Of a stretch of DNA of 5,390 nt, positions 1 to 5,131 are shown in pieces. The DNA lies in NCBI GenBank assembly GCA_934546685.1, contig CAKTEB010000113.1, positions 1 through 5,390 of the forward strand, read 5' to 3'. The translations under genes were made by a program, and so were the position numbers. Each line of letters opens with the position of its first letter. Position 1 is the first letter of the stretch. The stretch is from an uncultured Oscillospiraceae bacterium (GTDB lineage Bacteria > Bacillota > Clostridia > Oscillospirales > Oscillospiraceae). The notes beneath the pieces are model-generated. The model was given only the letters and a program-made list of their open reading frames with translations. It did not search any database and had not been told where the DNA came from.

Positions 1-47
1 TGGAACCGATACGTCAAGGCCTGTCCCTATTAACCCCCGCCGGGGAT

Positions 48-68
48 GCAAGGGGCGGGGCCCCTTGC
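48..68. repeat. Perfect 9-bp inverted repeat
   Basis: GCAAGGGGC at 48-56 and GCCCCTTGC at 60-68 pair perfectly around a GGG loop. There is no T-run on either side, so it does not look like an ordinary intrinsic terminator. It belongs to the palindrome cluster after nadK. Confidence 0.6.
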
Positions 69-78
69 CCGTTCTTTC

Positions 79-118
79 CCCTCTTTCTGCCGGTGCAGAA
101 AGGGGGCCCCCGGAGGGC
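79..118 (-). repeat. Dispersed structured repeat, copy 1
   Basis: On the minus strand this reads GCCCTCCGGGGGCC (118 to 105), then a 12-bp stem-loop (106-95 with 90-79, one G-U pair, loop ACCG) with CTTTCTGC/GCAGAAAG at its core, then GAAAGAAC. Copy 2 at 5341-5390 on the plus strand has the same 14-nt core, the same order core, stem-loop, AAGAA, and a stem of largely different sequence. The preserved architecture points to a REP- or MITE-like family rather than chance. Confidence 0.6.
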
Positions 119-226
119 GTTCGTTTTTCTAGTGCAGTAGGGCACGGATTGCTATGTCGGTTCTGCGAACCTTCTCGCAATGACGCGGGAGATTTCAAGC
201 GCAGCGCCAAACGCCCCCGGCCCGCA

Positions 227-1087
227 CTACTTCACCGTCAGCAGCTTCTCCCGGAACACCTGATAAAACTCCCCCTTGGCGTCCCCCAGCTGCACCATCC
301 GACCGCCCCTATGGTGCTTTTCAATGCGCACCACGTCGTTTTTCTCCAGCCACACGCCGTTGCTGCGGCCATCGCAGGTCAGGAGCCCCACCTTTCCCGT
401 ATCGTGGCGGCTGCCCAATACGGTGATCTCCACCCTGGCGGTCTCCGGGACGATGATGGGCCGGAGGCCGGGCAGATGCGGGGCGATGGGGGTCACCACG
501 AACACCGGGGTCCCCGGGGGCACCACGGGGCCGCCCAGGGACACGTTATAGGCCGTGGAGCCCCGGGCCGTGGACACCAGGATCCCGTCGCACCGGGCGG
601 CATAGGCGAAGCTGCCGTCGATGGACACCCCCAGCTTCACCACCCGGGCAAAGCCCTGGCGGCCGATGACCACGTCGTTGAAGGCCTGCTCGGTGTACTG
701 GAGCCGAGGGCTCGCCACCGAGGCGGACAGAAGGGGATAGTCCTCTAATTGGTACTTCCCGGCCATGACAGAATCGATGGCCTGGCGCAGATTCTCCCGT
801 TCCACCTGGGTCAGGAAGCCCAGAGTGCCCAGGTTCACGCCCAGAACGGGATGACTGAGGCCCCGGAGATTCAGGTCGTTGACGCACTGGAGGTAGGTGC
901 CGTCGCCCCCCAGGGCCAGGATCACGCCCTCCTCCGGGGGGATCTCAAAGTGATAGTTCTGATATTCGTCCTGATAGCTGGGGAGGATCCTGGCCTGTCC
1001 CCCGGCCTGACGGATGTACTTCTCCGCCTTCCGGGTCAGGGTCAGCTCCGGGTCCTTCTGGCGGTTTACCGCGAGATACAGCAGCAT
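227..1087 (-). CDS. nadK: NAD kinase
   Basis: A 286-residue cytoplasmic enzyme that phosphorylates NAD+ to NADP+ using ATP (some bacterial members also use polyphosphate). The family hallmarks are visible: the GGDGT nucleotide-binding motif at residues 60-64 with the catalytic Asp62, NLGTLGFLT at 85-93, and the glycine-rich DGILVSTARGSTAY at 167-180 followed by GGPVV. Length matches bacterial NadK. Two motif positions differ from the textbook form: the usual Asn-Glu pair is Asn-Asp (137-138), and the usual TPTGSTAY is TARGSTAY. I chose the ATG at 1087 because GGGGAG (1098-1093) lies 5 nt upstream; a GTG two codons earlier overlaps that ribosome binding site. It begins 11 nt after the MATE stop codon, so the two are probably cotranscribed and translationally coupled. 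The identification is secure; the start is likely. Confidence 0.95.
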   Translation of the reverse strand: MLLYLAVNRQKDPELTLTRKAEKYIRQAGGQARILPSYQDEYQNYHFEIPPEEGVILALGGDGTYLQCVNDLNLRGLSHPVLGVNLGTLGFLTQVERENLRQAIDSVMAGKYQLEDYPLLSASVASPRLQYTEQAFNDVVIGRQGFARVVKLGVSIDGSFAYAARCDGILVSTARGSTAYNVSLGGPVVPPGTPVFVVTPIAPHLPGLRPIIVPETARVEITVLGSRHDTGKVGLLTCDGRSNGVWLEKNDVVRIEKHHRGGRMVQLGDAKGEFYQVFREKLLTVK

Positions 1088-1098
1088 GGTCACTCCCC

Positions 1099-2463
1099 CT
1101 AATCCAGGGCCGCCTGCTGCTTCCCCAGGGAACGGTAGGCCGTCAGCAGGAAGGTGGTGAAGCAGGTGGCGGCGGAGATGGTGTCGGCCACGGGCTCCGC
1201 GGCAAACACGCCGGTGATGCCGAAGCCGATTCGGGGCAGAATCAGGATCAGCGGGATCAGCAGCAGCACCTTCCGGAACAGGGCGAAGAAGGTGGCCTTT
1301 TTGGCCTCGCCCATGGCCACGAAGGTATTCTGGGCGGACATCTGGAAGCTCATGACGAAGTTCATGCAGAAGAACACCCGGAACATGGGGATCGCAGTCT
1401 CCATGAGGCTGGGGTCAGAGTTGAAGATGCTGATGAGCTGCCGGGGGAAGGCCATCAAAATGATCCAGGAGGCCACCGCGTAGGCCACGTTGGTGATGAC
1501 CAGGAACCGGAAGCACTGGCGCACCCGGCCATATTCTCTGGCCCCGTAGTTGTAGCCGCTGACGGGCTGGGCCCCCTGGCTCATTCCCACAATGGGCATG
1601 ATCACCAGCTGGCTCACGGAGGTGGCCACGGTCATAACGGTCACATAGATGTCGCCGCCGAACCGGCTGAGGCTGGCGTTGAACACCGCGGAGATGGCCG
1701 CCTCGGTGATGTTCATAATGAAGGTGGACACGCCCAGGCCCATGATCTGGAGGCAGACGTCCTTCTGGAGCCGCAGATACTTTCTCCGGATGCGGATGAG
1801 ATTCTTCTTCCCCAGCAGGAAGGCCACCACCCACAGGGCGGAGACGGTCTGGGAGATCACCGTGGCGATGGCCGCGCCCTGGACGCCCATGCCGAACACG
1901 AAGATGAAGATGGGATCCAGGATGATGTTGCACACCGCGCCCAATAGCACCGTCATCATGCCCGTGCGGGTGAAGCCCTGGGCGTTGAGAAACGGGTTCA
2001 GGCCCAGGGTCAGCATCACGGGCAGGGAGCCCATGAGATAGATGGTGATGTACTGATCCGCGTAGGGGTAGGTCACGTCGCTGGCCCCGAAGAGATAGAG
2101 GATCGGACGCTTGATGAAATAGCAGATCAGGGGGACAACGATACTCAGGATCACAAGCAAGGTCAGGCTGTTGCCGATGACCTTCTCGGCTCCGTCGTCG
2201 TCCTTGGCCCCCCGGAGAATGGAGGTCAGGGGGCCGCCGCCGTTGCCCACCAGGTAGGAGAAGGCGGCGATGGACATGGTGATGGGGTAGCACAGGCCCA
2301 CGCCGGTGAGGGCGGCCTGGCCCACCCCGGCGAGATGGCCGATGTAGATCCGGTCCACCACGGAGTAGAGGGCGTTGACCAGCATGGCCAGGATCATGGG
2401 GATGGCCAGACGGATGATGGTGCGGGGAATGCTGCCCCGGGAAAAATCGTTCTGCTGTGACAT
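1099..2463 (-). CDS. MATE family multidrug/toxin efflux transporter
   Basis: A 454-residue inner-membrane protein of MATE length, with about twelve hydrophobic segments in two halves. MATE proteins export cationic drugs or metabolites in exchange for Na+ or H+. Visible signatures are an N-terminal helix running into VVDRIYIGHLAG (35-46), the end of the first half GAVCNIILDPIFIF (175-188) with GVQGAAIAT (193-201), and in the second half MSQGAQPVSGYNYGAR (294-309), the counterpart of the family's G-x-x-P-x-x-x-YNYGA motif. The style is closer to the MepA-like clostridial and staphylococcal branch than to NorM, but I cannot name the substrate. The start ATG has GGAGG (2477-2473) 9 nt upstream. 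A promoter with a palindromic operator precedes it and nadK follows closely. No regulator gene is adjacent. Confidence 0.93.
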   Translation of the reverse strand: MSQQNDFSRGSIPRTIIRLAIPMILAMLVNALYSVVDRIYIGHLAGVGQAALTGVGLCYPITMSIAAFSYLVGNGGGPLTSILRGAKDDDGAEKVIGNSLTLLVILSIVVPLICYFIKRPILYLFGASDVTYPYADQYITIYLMGSLPVMLTLGLNPFLNAQGFTRTGMMTVLLGAVCNIILDPIFIFVFGMGVQGAAIATVISQTVSALWVVAFLLGKKNLIRIRRKYLRLQKDVCLQIMGLGVSTFIMNITEAAISAVFNASLSRFGGDIYVTVMTVATSVSQLVIMPIVGMSQGAQPVSGYNYGAREYGRVRQCFRFLVITNVAYAVASWIILMAFPRQLISIFNSDPSLMETAIPMFRVFFCMNFVMSFQMSAQNTFVAMGEAKKATFFALFRKVLLLIPLILILPRIGFGITGVFAAEPVADTISAATCFTTFLLTAYRSLGKQQAALD

Positions 2464-2500
2464 GGGAAATTTCCTCCAGAGATGTGTCTACTTGAAGATA

Positions 2501-2514
2501 ATACTATATAGTAT
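2501..2514. promoter_or_regulatory. Perfect 14-bp palindrome, likely repressor operator
   Basis: ATACTATATAGTAT is its own reverse complement. It overlaps the -10 box of the MATE promoter and extends to the predicted start of transcription, the classic place for a dimeric repressor. MarR, TetR, PadR and GntR (YtrA-type) regulators of drug exporters use sites of this kind, but the sequence alone does not identify the family and no regulator gene lies in the window. Confidence 0.6.
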
Positions 2515-2538
2515 AGCATGAATGTGGGGGAATGTCAT
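2510..2538 (-). promoter_or_regulatory. Sigma-70-type promoter of the MATE-nadK operon
   Basis: On the minus strand, ATGACA (2538-2533) and TATACT (2515-2510) are separated by exactly 17 nt. Each hexamer is one base from consensus. The start of transcription would fall near 2503, leaving a leader of about 40 nt before the MATE ATG. Confidence 0.75.
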
Positions 2539-2655
2539 CTGCTGTTATTCTCTATTCTCTGTTCACTTTTCTCTTTGCCGCACTGCGCTGCCCGGGCTTC
2601 CATCCCGCGTCTCCCCCAAAACCTTCCCGCACCCAAAATATAATTCCAAAACCCC

Positions 2656-2684
2656 TTTACATTCCCACTAGAAGTGTTTATAAT
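2656..2684 (+). promoter_or_regulatory. Sigma-70-type promoter of the small acidic protein gene
   Basis: TTTACA (2656-2661) and a perfect TATAAT (2679-2684) are spaced by 17 nt. The predicted start of transcription near 2691 gives a leader of about 34 nt before the GTG start at 2725. Transcription diverges from that of MATE; the roughly 115 bases between the two promoters are pyrimidine-rich on the plus strand and show no further element I can support. Confidence 0.8.
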
Positions 2685-2724
2685 CATGGCTGATACAAAC
2701 CCTTACACATAGGAGTGACAGATC

Positions 2725-2952
2725 GTGACAAAATGGATCGCAAAGATCAATGAAAATGATGAAATCTTCGGAGAGGAGATCCTCCTGGGCATCGCTGGCG
2801 GCGAGACCGGCTTCGAGGTGGTCATGAGCAACGGCGATGACTCCGACGTCTTCCCCGGCGACACCGTGGAGGAGGCCCGGGAAAACATGGAGGACTATTT
2901 CAGCTGCTTCGACACCTTCACCTGGCTGGAGGACTCCGGCGAGGACGAATAA
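2725..2952 (+). CDS. Small acidic protein of unknown function
   Basis: A 75-residue protein starting at GTG, with AGGAG (2711-2715) 9 nt upstream and a near-consensus promoter, so it is very likely expressed. I do not recognise the family. The sequence opens MTKWIAKINENDEIFGEE, contains a GGETGFEVVMSNGDDSDVFPGDTVEEAREN stretch split between residues 25 and 54, and ends in an acidic tail (EDSGEDE). Acidic residues greatly outnumber basic ones and all lysines sit within the first eight residues. There is no signal peptide, membrane helix or metal-binding cysteine motif (one Cys only, in SCFDTF). The pattern suggests a compact cytoplasmic beta-alpha fold. It stands alone as a transcription unit, divergent from MATE and convergent with the two-helix membrane protein gene, so context gives no function. 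Confidence 0.82.
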   Translation: MTKWIAKINENDEIFGEEILLGIAGGETGFEVVMSNGDDSDVFPGDTVEEARENMEDYFSCFDTFTWLEDSGEDE

Positions 2953-2956
2953 TTCT

Positions 2957-2994
2957 CCCAAACAAAAACATCCCCTGTCCAACCGGGCAGGGGA
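2957..2994 (-). terminator. Bidirectional intrinsic terminator, stronger on the minus strand
   Basis: TCCCCTGTCC (2971-2980) pairs with GGGCAGGGGA (2985-2994) over 10 bp with one G-U pair and an AACC loop. On the minus strand the stem is followed by a T-rich run (TGTTTTTGTTTGG, 2969-2957), so it ends the gene whose stop codon is at 3016. On the plus strand it lies 18 nt after the stop of the small acidic protein gene, with a weaker tail TTCGTCTGTCTATT. Confidence 0.82.
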
Positions 2995-3015
2995 TTCGTC
3001 TGTCTATTCCAAATT

Positions 3016-3351
3016 TCATTTACGGGCTTTTGCTTTCGGCGCGGTCAAATGGATCACCGCCAGCACCGCCGCGCACCCGCCGATGACCGCCAGGTCCTGC
3101 ATTGCGGCATGGCTCATGGGGATCGAGATAAACCCCACCGCCAGGAGATCCAGCGTAAACAGCGTCAGAACAATGACGGCGGCCGCATGGAGCAGGCAGC
3201 GCAGCGTAGACCAGCTGTCCCGCTGAACTGGAGCGGAGCCGCTGGAGCTCAGGTCATCCTTGCAGTTGTCCAGGGCCTTTTTTACCCCAAGGGTGCTGCA
3301 TTGAAACAGGTCGTTTGCTTCGATCGACACGGGTCTGGAATCCTTCTTCAT
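3016..3351 (-). CDS. Small membrane protein with two predicted helices, unknown function
   Basis: A 111-residue protein I do not recognise. Residues 1-50 are polar and would be soluble, with LGVKKALDNCKDDLSSSGSA at 21-40. Two hydrophobic segments follow at about 52-76 (ending LLAVGFI) and 84-103 (LAVIGGCAAVLAVI), and the protein ends in a basic tail KAKARK. That tail fits a hairpin membrane protein with both ends inside the cell. I use the ATG at 3351 because AAGGAGG precedes it by 7 nt; the longer frame back to 3456 would run through the promoter. It is a single-gene unit: own promoter at 3416-3444, own terminator at 2957-2994. Being next to mgtE on the same strand does not imply a shared role, since the mgtE terminator separates them. 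Confidence 0.82.
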   Translation of the reverse strand: MKKDSRPVSIEANDLFQCSTLGVKKALDNCKDDLSSSGSAPVQRDSWSTLRCLLHAAAVIVLTLFTLDLLAVGFISIPMSHAAMQDLAVIGGCAAVLAVIHLTAPKAKARK

Positions 3352-3364
3352 AGCGATGCCTCCT

Positions 3365-3396
3365 TTACAGAATGTAACTGACAGTTGCCTTAACTG
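3365..3396 (-). promoter_or_regulatory. Overlapping inverted repeats in the 5' leader of the two-helix membrane protein gene
   Basis: On the minus strand CAGTT (3396-3392), AACTG (3386-3382) and CAGTT (3380-3376) follow one another, so the middle copy can pair with either neighbour. The second pair has only 1 nt between arms, so it can be a DNA palindrome but not an RNA hairpin. TTACA-TTC-TGTAA (3377-3365) overlaps it and ends directly at the AGGAGG. These could be a downstream operator or a leader hairpin next to the ribosome binding site. Confidence 0.4.
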
Positions 3397-3415
3397 GGTA
3401 TCTCTGTTCAATTCC

Positions 3416-3444
3416 AATATAGCAAGTTCTCCTGATTTTGTCAA
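3416..3444 (-). promoter_or_regulatory. Near-consensus sigma-70-type promoter of the two-helix membrane protein gene
   Basis: On the minus strand a perfect TTGACA (3444-3439) is followed after 17 nt by TATATT (3421-3416), one base from consensus. It lies only 12 bp beyond the mgtE terminator stem, which makes this gene an independent and probably well-transcribed unit. Predicted start of transcription is near 3409. Confidence 0.85.
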
Positions 3445-3456
3445 GGGGCCGAACAA

Positions 3457-3485
3457 AAAATGCGGACGAAGCTCGTCCGCATTTT
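3457..3485 (-). terminator. Strong intrinsic terminator of mgtE
   Basis: A perfect 13-bp stem (3485-3473 with 3469-3457 on the minus strand; core GCGGACGA/TCGTCCGC) has a 3-nt loop and merges into a run of six T residues (3460-3455). It begins 2 nt after the mgtE stop codon. The flanking A and T runs make it symmetric, but no plus-strand gene ends here. Confidence 0.93.
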
Positions 3486-3487
3486 CG

Positions 3488-4891
3488 TTATACCAGCTTA
3501 AAAACCTCGATCAAAAACACCCAGGTGAGCCCATAGTACACCACCACGGCCACCAGGTCGTTGATGGTGGTAATCAGGGGCCCAGAGGCTACGGCCGGGT
3601 CGATGCCGATCTTCTTAAAGCCCATGGGGATCACGGTGCCGAACAGGGCGGAGGCGGCCATGGCCACCATCAGGGCAATGCCGATGCAGCCGGAGATGGC
3701 GAAGGCCATGTGCAGGGTCTGGGCCTTGGCCAGCATCAGATAGCCGCCGATGCACCCAAAGGCCAGCGCGCCCAGCAGGGTGCCGTTCAGGAGGCCCACC
3801 TTGGTCTCCCGGGGGATGAGCCTTAGCCGCTGGCGCACCGGAATGGTCTCGTCCGTCAGCACCCGGATGGTCACGGCCAGGGACTGGGTGCCCACGTTGC
3901 CGGCCATGTCGAGCACCAGAGACTGAAAGCAGATGATAAGGGGCAGCTGGGCCACCACGCCCTCAAAGATGCCCACCACGGAGCTGACCACCAATCCCAG
4001 GGCCAGCAGGATAATGAGCCAGGGCAGGCGCTTCCGGGTGCTCTGGAGCACGGATTCTTTCAGGTCATTCTCCGCGGTCAGACCTGCCAGCATCGCGTAG
4101 TCCTCGCCCATCTCCTGGTCGGAGACCTCGATGAGATCCTGGGCGGTGACGATGCCCAGCACCCGGTTCTGGGCGTCCAGCACGGGGATGGAGTCCTCGG
4201 AGTAGTCCTTCAGGGTCTCCATGCAGTCATCCAGCTGCTCCCGGCCGTAGACATAGGGATAGGAGGTCTGGCACAGCTCCTGGACCGTGGAGGCCCTGGG
4301 GGCGATCAGCAGATCCCGGAGGGGCAGCGCACCGAAAAACGTACCGTCCGGGGCCAGCACATACAGGGTGGAGATGTTCTCCACGTCCTTGGCCTGCTCA
4401 GAGAGGGCGGTCATGGCGGTCTCGGCGGTGTCCGTCAGGGGCACCTGGATAAAGTCCGTGGTCATGTAGGAGCCGATCTCGTCCTCGTCGTAGGACGCCA
4501 CCAGCAGAATGTCCTTCTTCTGCTCGGCGGGCATGATGTCCAGCAGCGCGTCCCGCTTCTCCTTGGAGAGCTGGCGGAGCACGTCCACCGCGTCATCGGC
4601 CTCCATGCCGGAGATGATGTCCACGGCCTTCTTGATGTCCAATGCCTCCAGCAGGGGGCCGGGCTCGTCCAGATAGGAGAAAACCGTGGAGAGGGTCTCC
4701 GGGTTTAATACCCGCAGCAGCTTACTTTTCTGCGCGGTGGAAAGGTGCGGCAGCACCGCCGCAATGTCGTTTTCGTGGAACTGCTCCAGCTGACGGGCCA
4801 TCAGGGCCGGAGAGGCACTGCCCCTCAATACCTTGCAGATGGCGTCCTGATTTTCCGTCATGCTGTGGTTCATGAGTTCCAGCTTGTTCAT
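3488..4891 (-). CDS. mgtE: Magnesium channel/transporter MgtE
   Basis: A 467-residue inner-membrane Mg2+ channel, of the usual family length. Order of parts: N-terminal helical superhelix domain (about 20-135, with the repeats HLSTAQKSKLLRVLNP and LSKEKRDALLDIMP), then DEDEIGSYMTTDFI (135-148) entering a pair of CBS domains (about 140-262, including SIPVLDAQNRVLGIVTAQDLIEV split at 234-256). A connecting helix and the five-helix pore domain (about 287-464) follow. The pore signatures are DMAGNVGTQS (328-337) and DPAVASGPLITTINDL (431-446); Asp445 corresponds by motif to the pore Asp432 of Thermus MgtE. In that family the cytoplasmic domains bind Mg2+ and close the channel when the ion is plentiful. 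I chose the ATG at 4891, with AAGGAGG 8 nt upstream; the in-frame ATG six codons earlier has no ribosome binding site. Expression is probably controlled through the long leader. Confidence 0.95.
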   Translation of the reverse strand: MNKLELMNHSMTENQDAICKVLRGSASPALMARQLEQFHENDIAAVLPHLSTAQKSKLLRVLNPETLSTVFSYLDEPGPLLEALDIKKAVDIISGMEADDAVDVLRQLSKEKRDALLDIMPAEQKKDILLVASYDEDEIGSYMTTDFIQVPLTDTAETAMTALSEQAKDVENISTLYVLAPDGTFFGALPLRDLLIAPRASTVQELCQTSYPYVYGREQLDDCMETLKDYSEDSIPVLDAQNRVLGIVTAQDLIEVSDQEMGEDYAMLAGLTAENDLKESVLQSTRKRLPWLIILLALGLVVSSVVGIFEGVVAQLPLIICFQSLVLDMAGNVGTQSLAVTIRVLTDETIPVRQRLRLIPRETKVGLLNGTLLGALAFGCIGGYLMLAKAQTLHMAFAISGCIGIALMVAMAASALFGTVIPMGFKKIGIDPAVASGPLITTINDLVAVVVYYGLTWVFLIEVFKLV

Positions 4892-4897
4892 ACACAA

Positions 4898-4935
4898 AAC
4901 CTCCTTCATTGTACTTGGGGTACTTGGGGGAGGCT
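4898..4935 (-). promoter_or_regulatory. Hairpin that could sequester the mgtE ribosome binding site
   Basis: AGCCTCC (4935-4929) is complementary over 7 bp, with one G-U pair, to GGAGGTT (4904-4898), which contains the Shine-Dalgarno core of mgtE. The loop is 24 nt and contains two tandem copies of a 9-nt direct repeat (4912-4920 and 4921-4929 on the plus strand, TACTTGGGG). Closing this hairpin would block translation initiation. Confidence 0.45.
4912..4929. repeat. Tandem 9-nt direct repeat between leader and mgtE start
   Basis: TACTTGGGG occurs twice back to back on the plus strand (CCCCAAGTA on the transcript). It sits in the loop of the ribosome-binding-site hairpin. A tandem duplication of this size could arise and change by replication slippage and would alter the loop length. 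Confidence 0.7.
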
Positions 4936-4951
4936 GATGGGACCGCCGTGG

Positions 4952-4972
4952 AAAAGGGCGCAAAAAGCCCCT
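4952..4972 (-). terminator. Weak terminator-like hairpin within the mgtE leader
   Basis: On the minus strand AGGGGC (4972-4967) pairs with GCCCTT (4959-4954), four G-C pairs plus a G-U and an A-U, around a 7-nt loop of TTTTTGC. The T run 4955-4952 is interrupted by CC, so as a terminator it is weak. Its left arm can be captured by the alternative pairing with 5028-5020. Confidence 0.35.
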
Positions 4973-5041
4973 GATCTCACCAAAGCGGGCAGATCAGCAC
5001 TCTGCGGCTGTGTATGGGGAAACCAGGGCGAATGACAAAAG

Positions 5042-5131
5042 TTATCCGAACAGAGGCGCGGCAAACCATGCCGGCATCCGTATGGGAACGTCAGACTCCC
5101 GCCTTCGCCCAATACTGTCACAGTCGTACAT
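5042..5131 (-). CDS. Upstream ORF, candidate leader peptide of mgtE
   Basis: A 29-residue ORF inside the mgtE leader, starting at ATG 5131 with GAGGTG (5143-5138) 6 nt upstream and stopping at TAA 5042. The start lies about 37 nt from the predicted transcript end. The peptide begins MYDCDSIG, continues RRRESDVPIRMP (residues 9-20) and ends AWFAAPLFG. Codons 8-10 (GGG CGA AGG) contain a segment able to pair with the sequence just past the stop, so ribosome position would change leader folding. Three consecutive Arg codons, two of them usually uncommon types (CGA, AGG), and a run of acidic residues and prolines could slow or destabilise ribosomes. Enterobacterial mgtL also encodes a short acidic, proline- and arginine-containing peptide ahead of a Mg2+ transporter gene, but I claim no homology. 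It is too short for codon statistics to settle. Confidence 0.5.
   Translation of the reverse strand: MYDCDSIGRRRESDVPIRMPAWFAAPLFG

Larger units (their letters stand above)
1..226. other. Non-coding palindrome-rich region downstream of nadK
   Basis: I see no convincing gene here. The stretch is packed with inverted repeats: a 9-bp stem with a GGG loop at 48-68, a 12-bp stem at 79-106, and a GGTTC/GAACC hairpin at 159-171 enclosed by ATTGC (148-152) and GCAAT (177-181). The last one looks like a degenerate copy of the GGATTGC...GCAATGACG repeat often scattered in clostridial genomes; that is from memory, not a search. Read on the minus strand (downstream of nadK) none of these hairpins has a clean U-tract, so no confident nadK terminator is visible. 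A TTGACG hexamer on the minus strand at 12-17 could be a -35 box for a gene beyond the left edge; its -10 would lie outside the window. Confidence 0.6.

Noticed and set aside
1..226. tRNA or known structured RNA gene
   Set aside because: The hairpins do not form a cloverleaf, there is no TTCGA-type T-loop, and no acceptor stem could be built.
65..748. Plus-strand 227-residue reading frame
   Set aside because: It runs antisense through the clear nadK gene and the palindromic region, and its His/Pro/Gly-rich translation looks like a shadow of GC-rich coding sequence.
1415..2293. Minus-strand 292-residue frame inside MATE
   Set aside because: It is a shifted frame within the well-conserved MATE gene, with Arg/His/Pro-rich shadow composition and no ribosome binding site.
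3352..3456. Longer N-terminus for the two-helix membrane protein
   Set aside because: The extension would translate the gene's own promoter and leader, whereas the ATG at 3351 has an ideal AAGGAGG.
4892..4963. Longer N-terminus for MgtE
   Set aside because: The upstream in-frame starts lack ribosome binding sites and the added residues (Pro/Ser/Arg-rich) do not resemble MgtE.
4936..4970. T-box leader
   Set aside because: CACGGCGGTCCC is loosely reminiscent of T-box antiterminator sequence, but there is no GGGTGGNACCGCG element and the downstream gene is not amino-acid related.
4906..5121. Minus-strand 71-residue frame in the mgtE leader
   Set aside because: It starts at a GTG without a Shine-Dalgarno sequence, overlaps the better-supported 29-codon ORF in another frame, and has no recognisable protein features. 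The overlap means the choice between frames rests mainly on the ribosome binding site.
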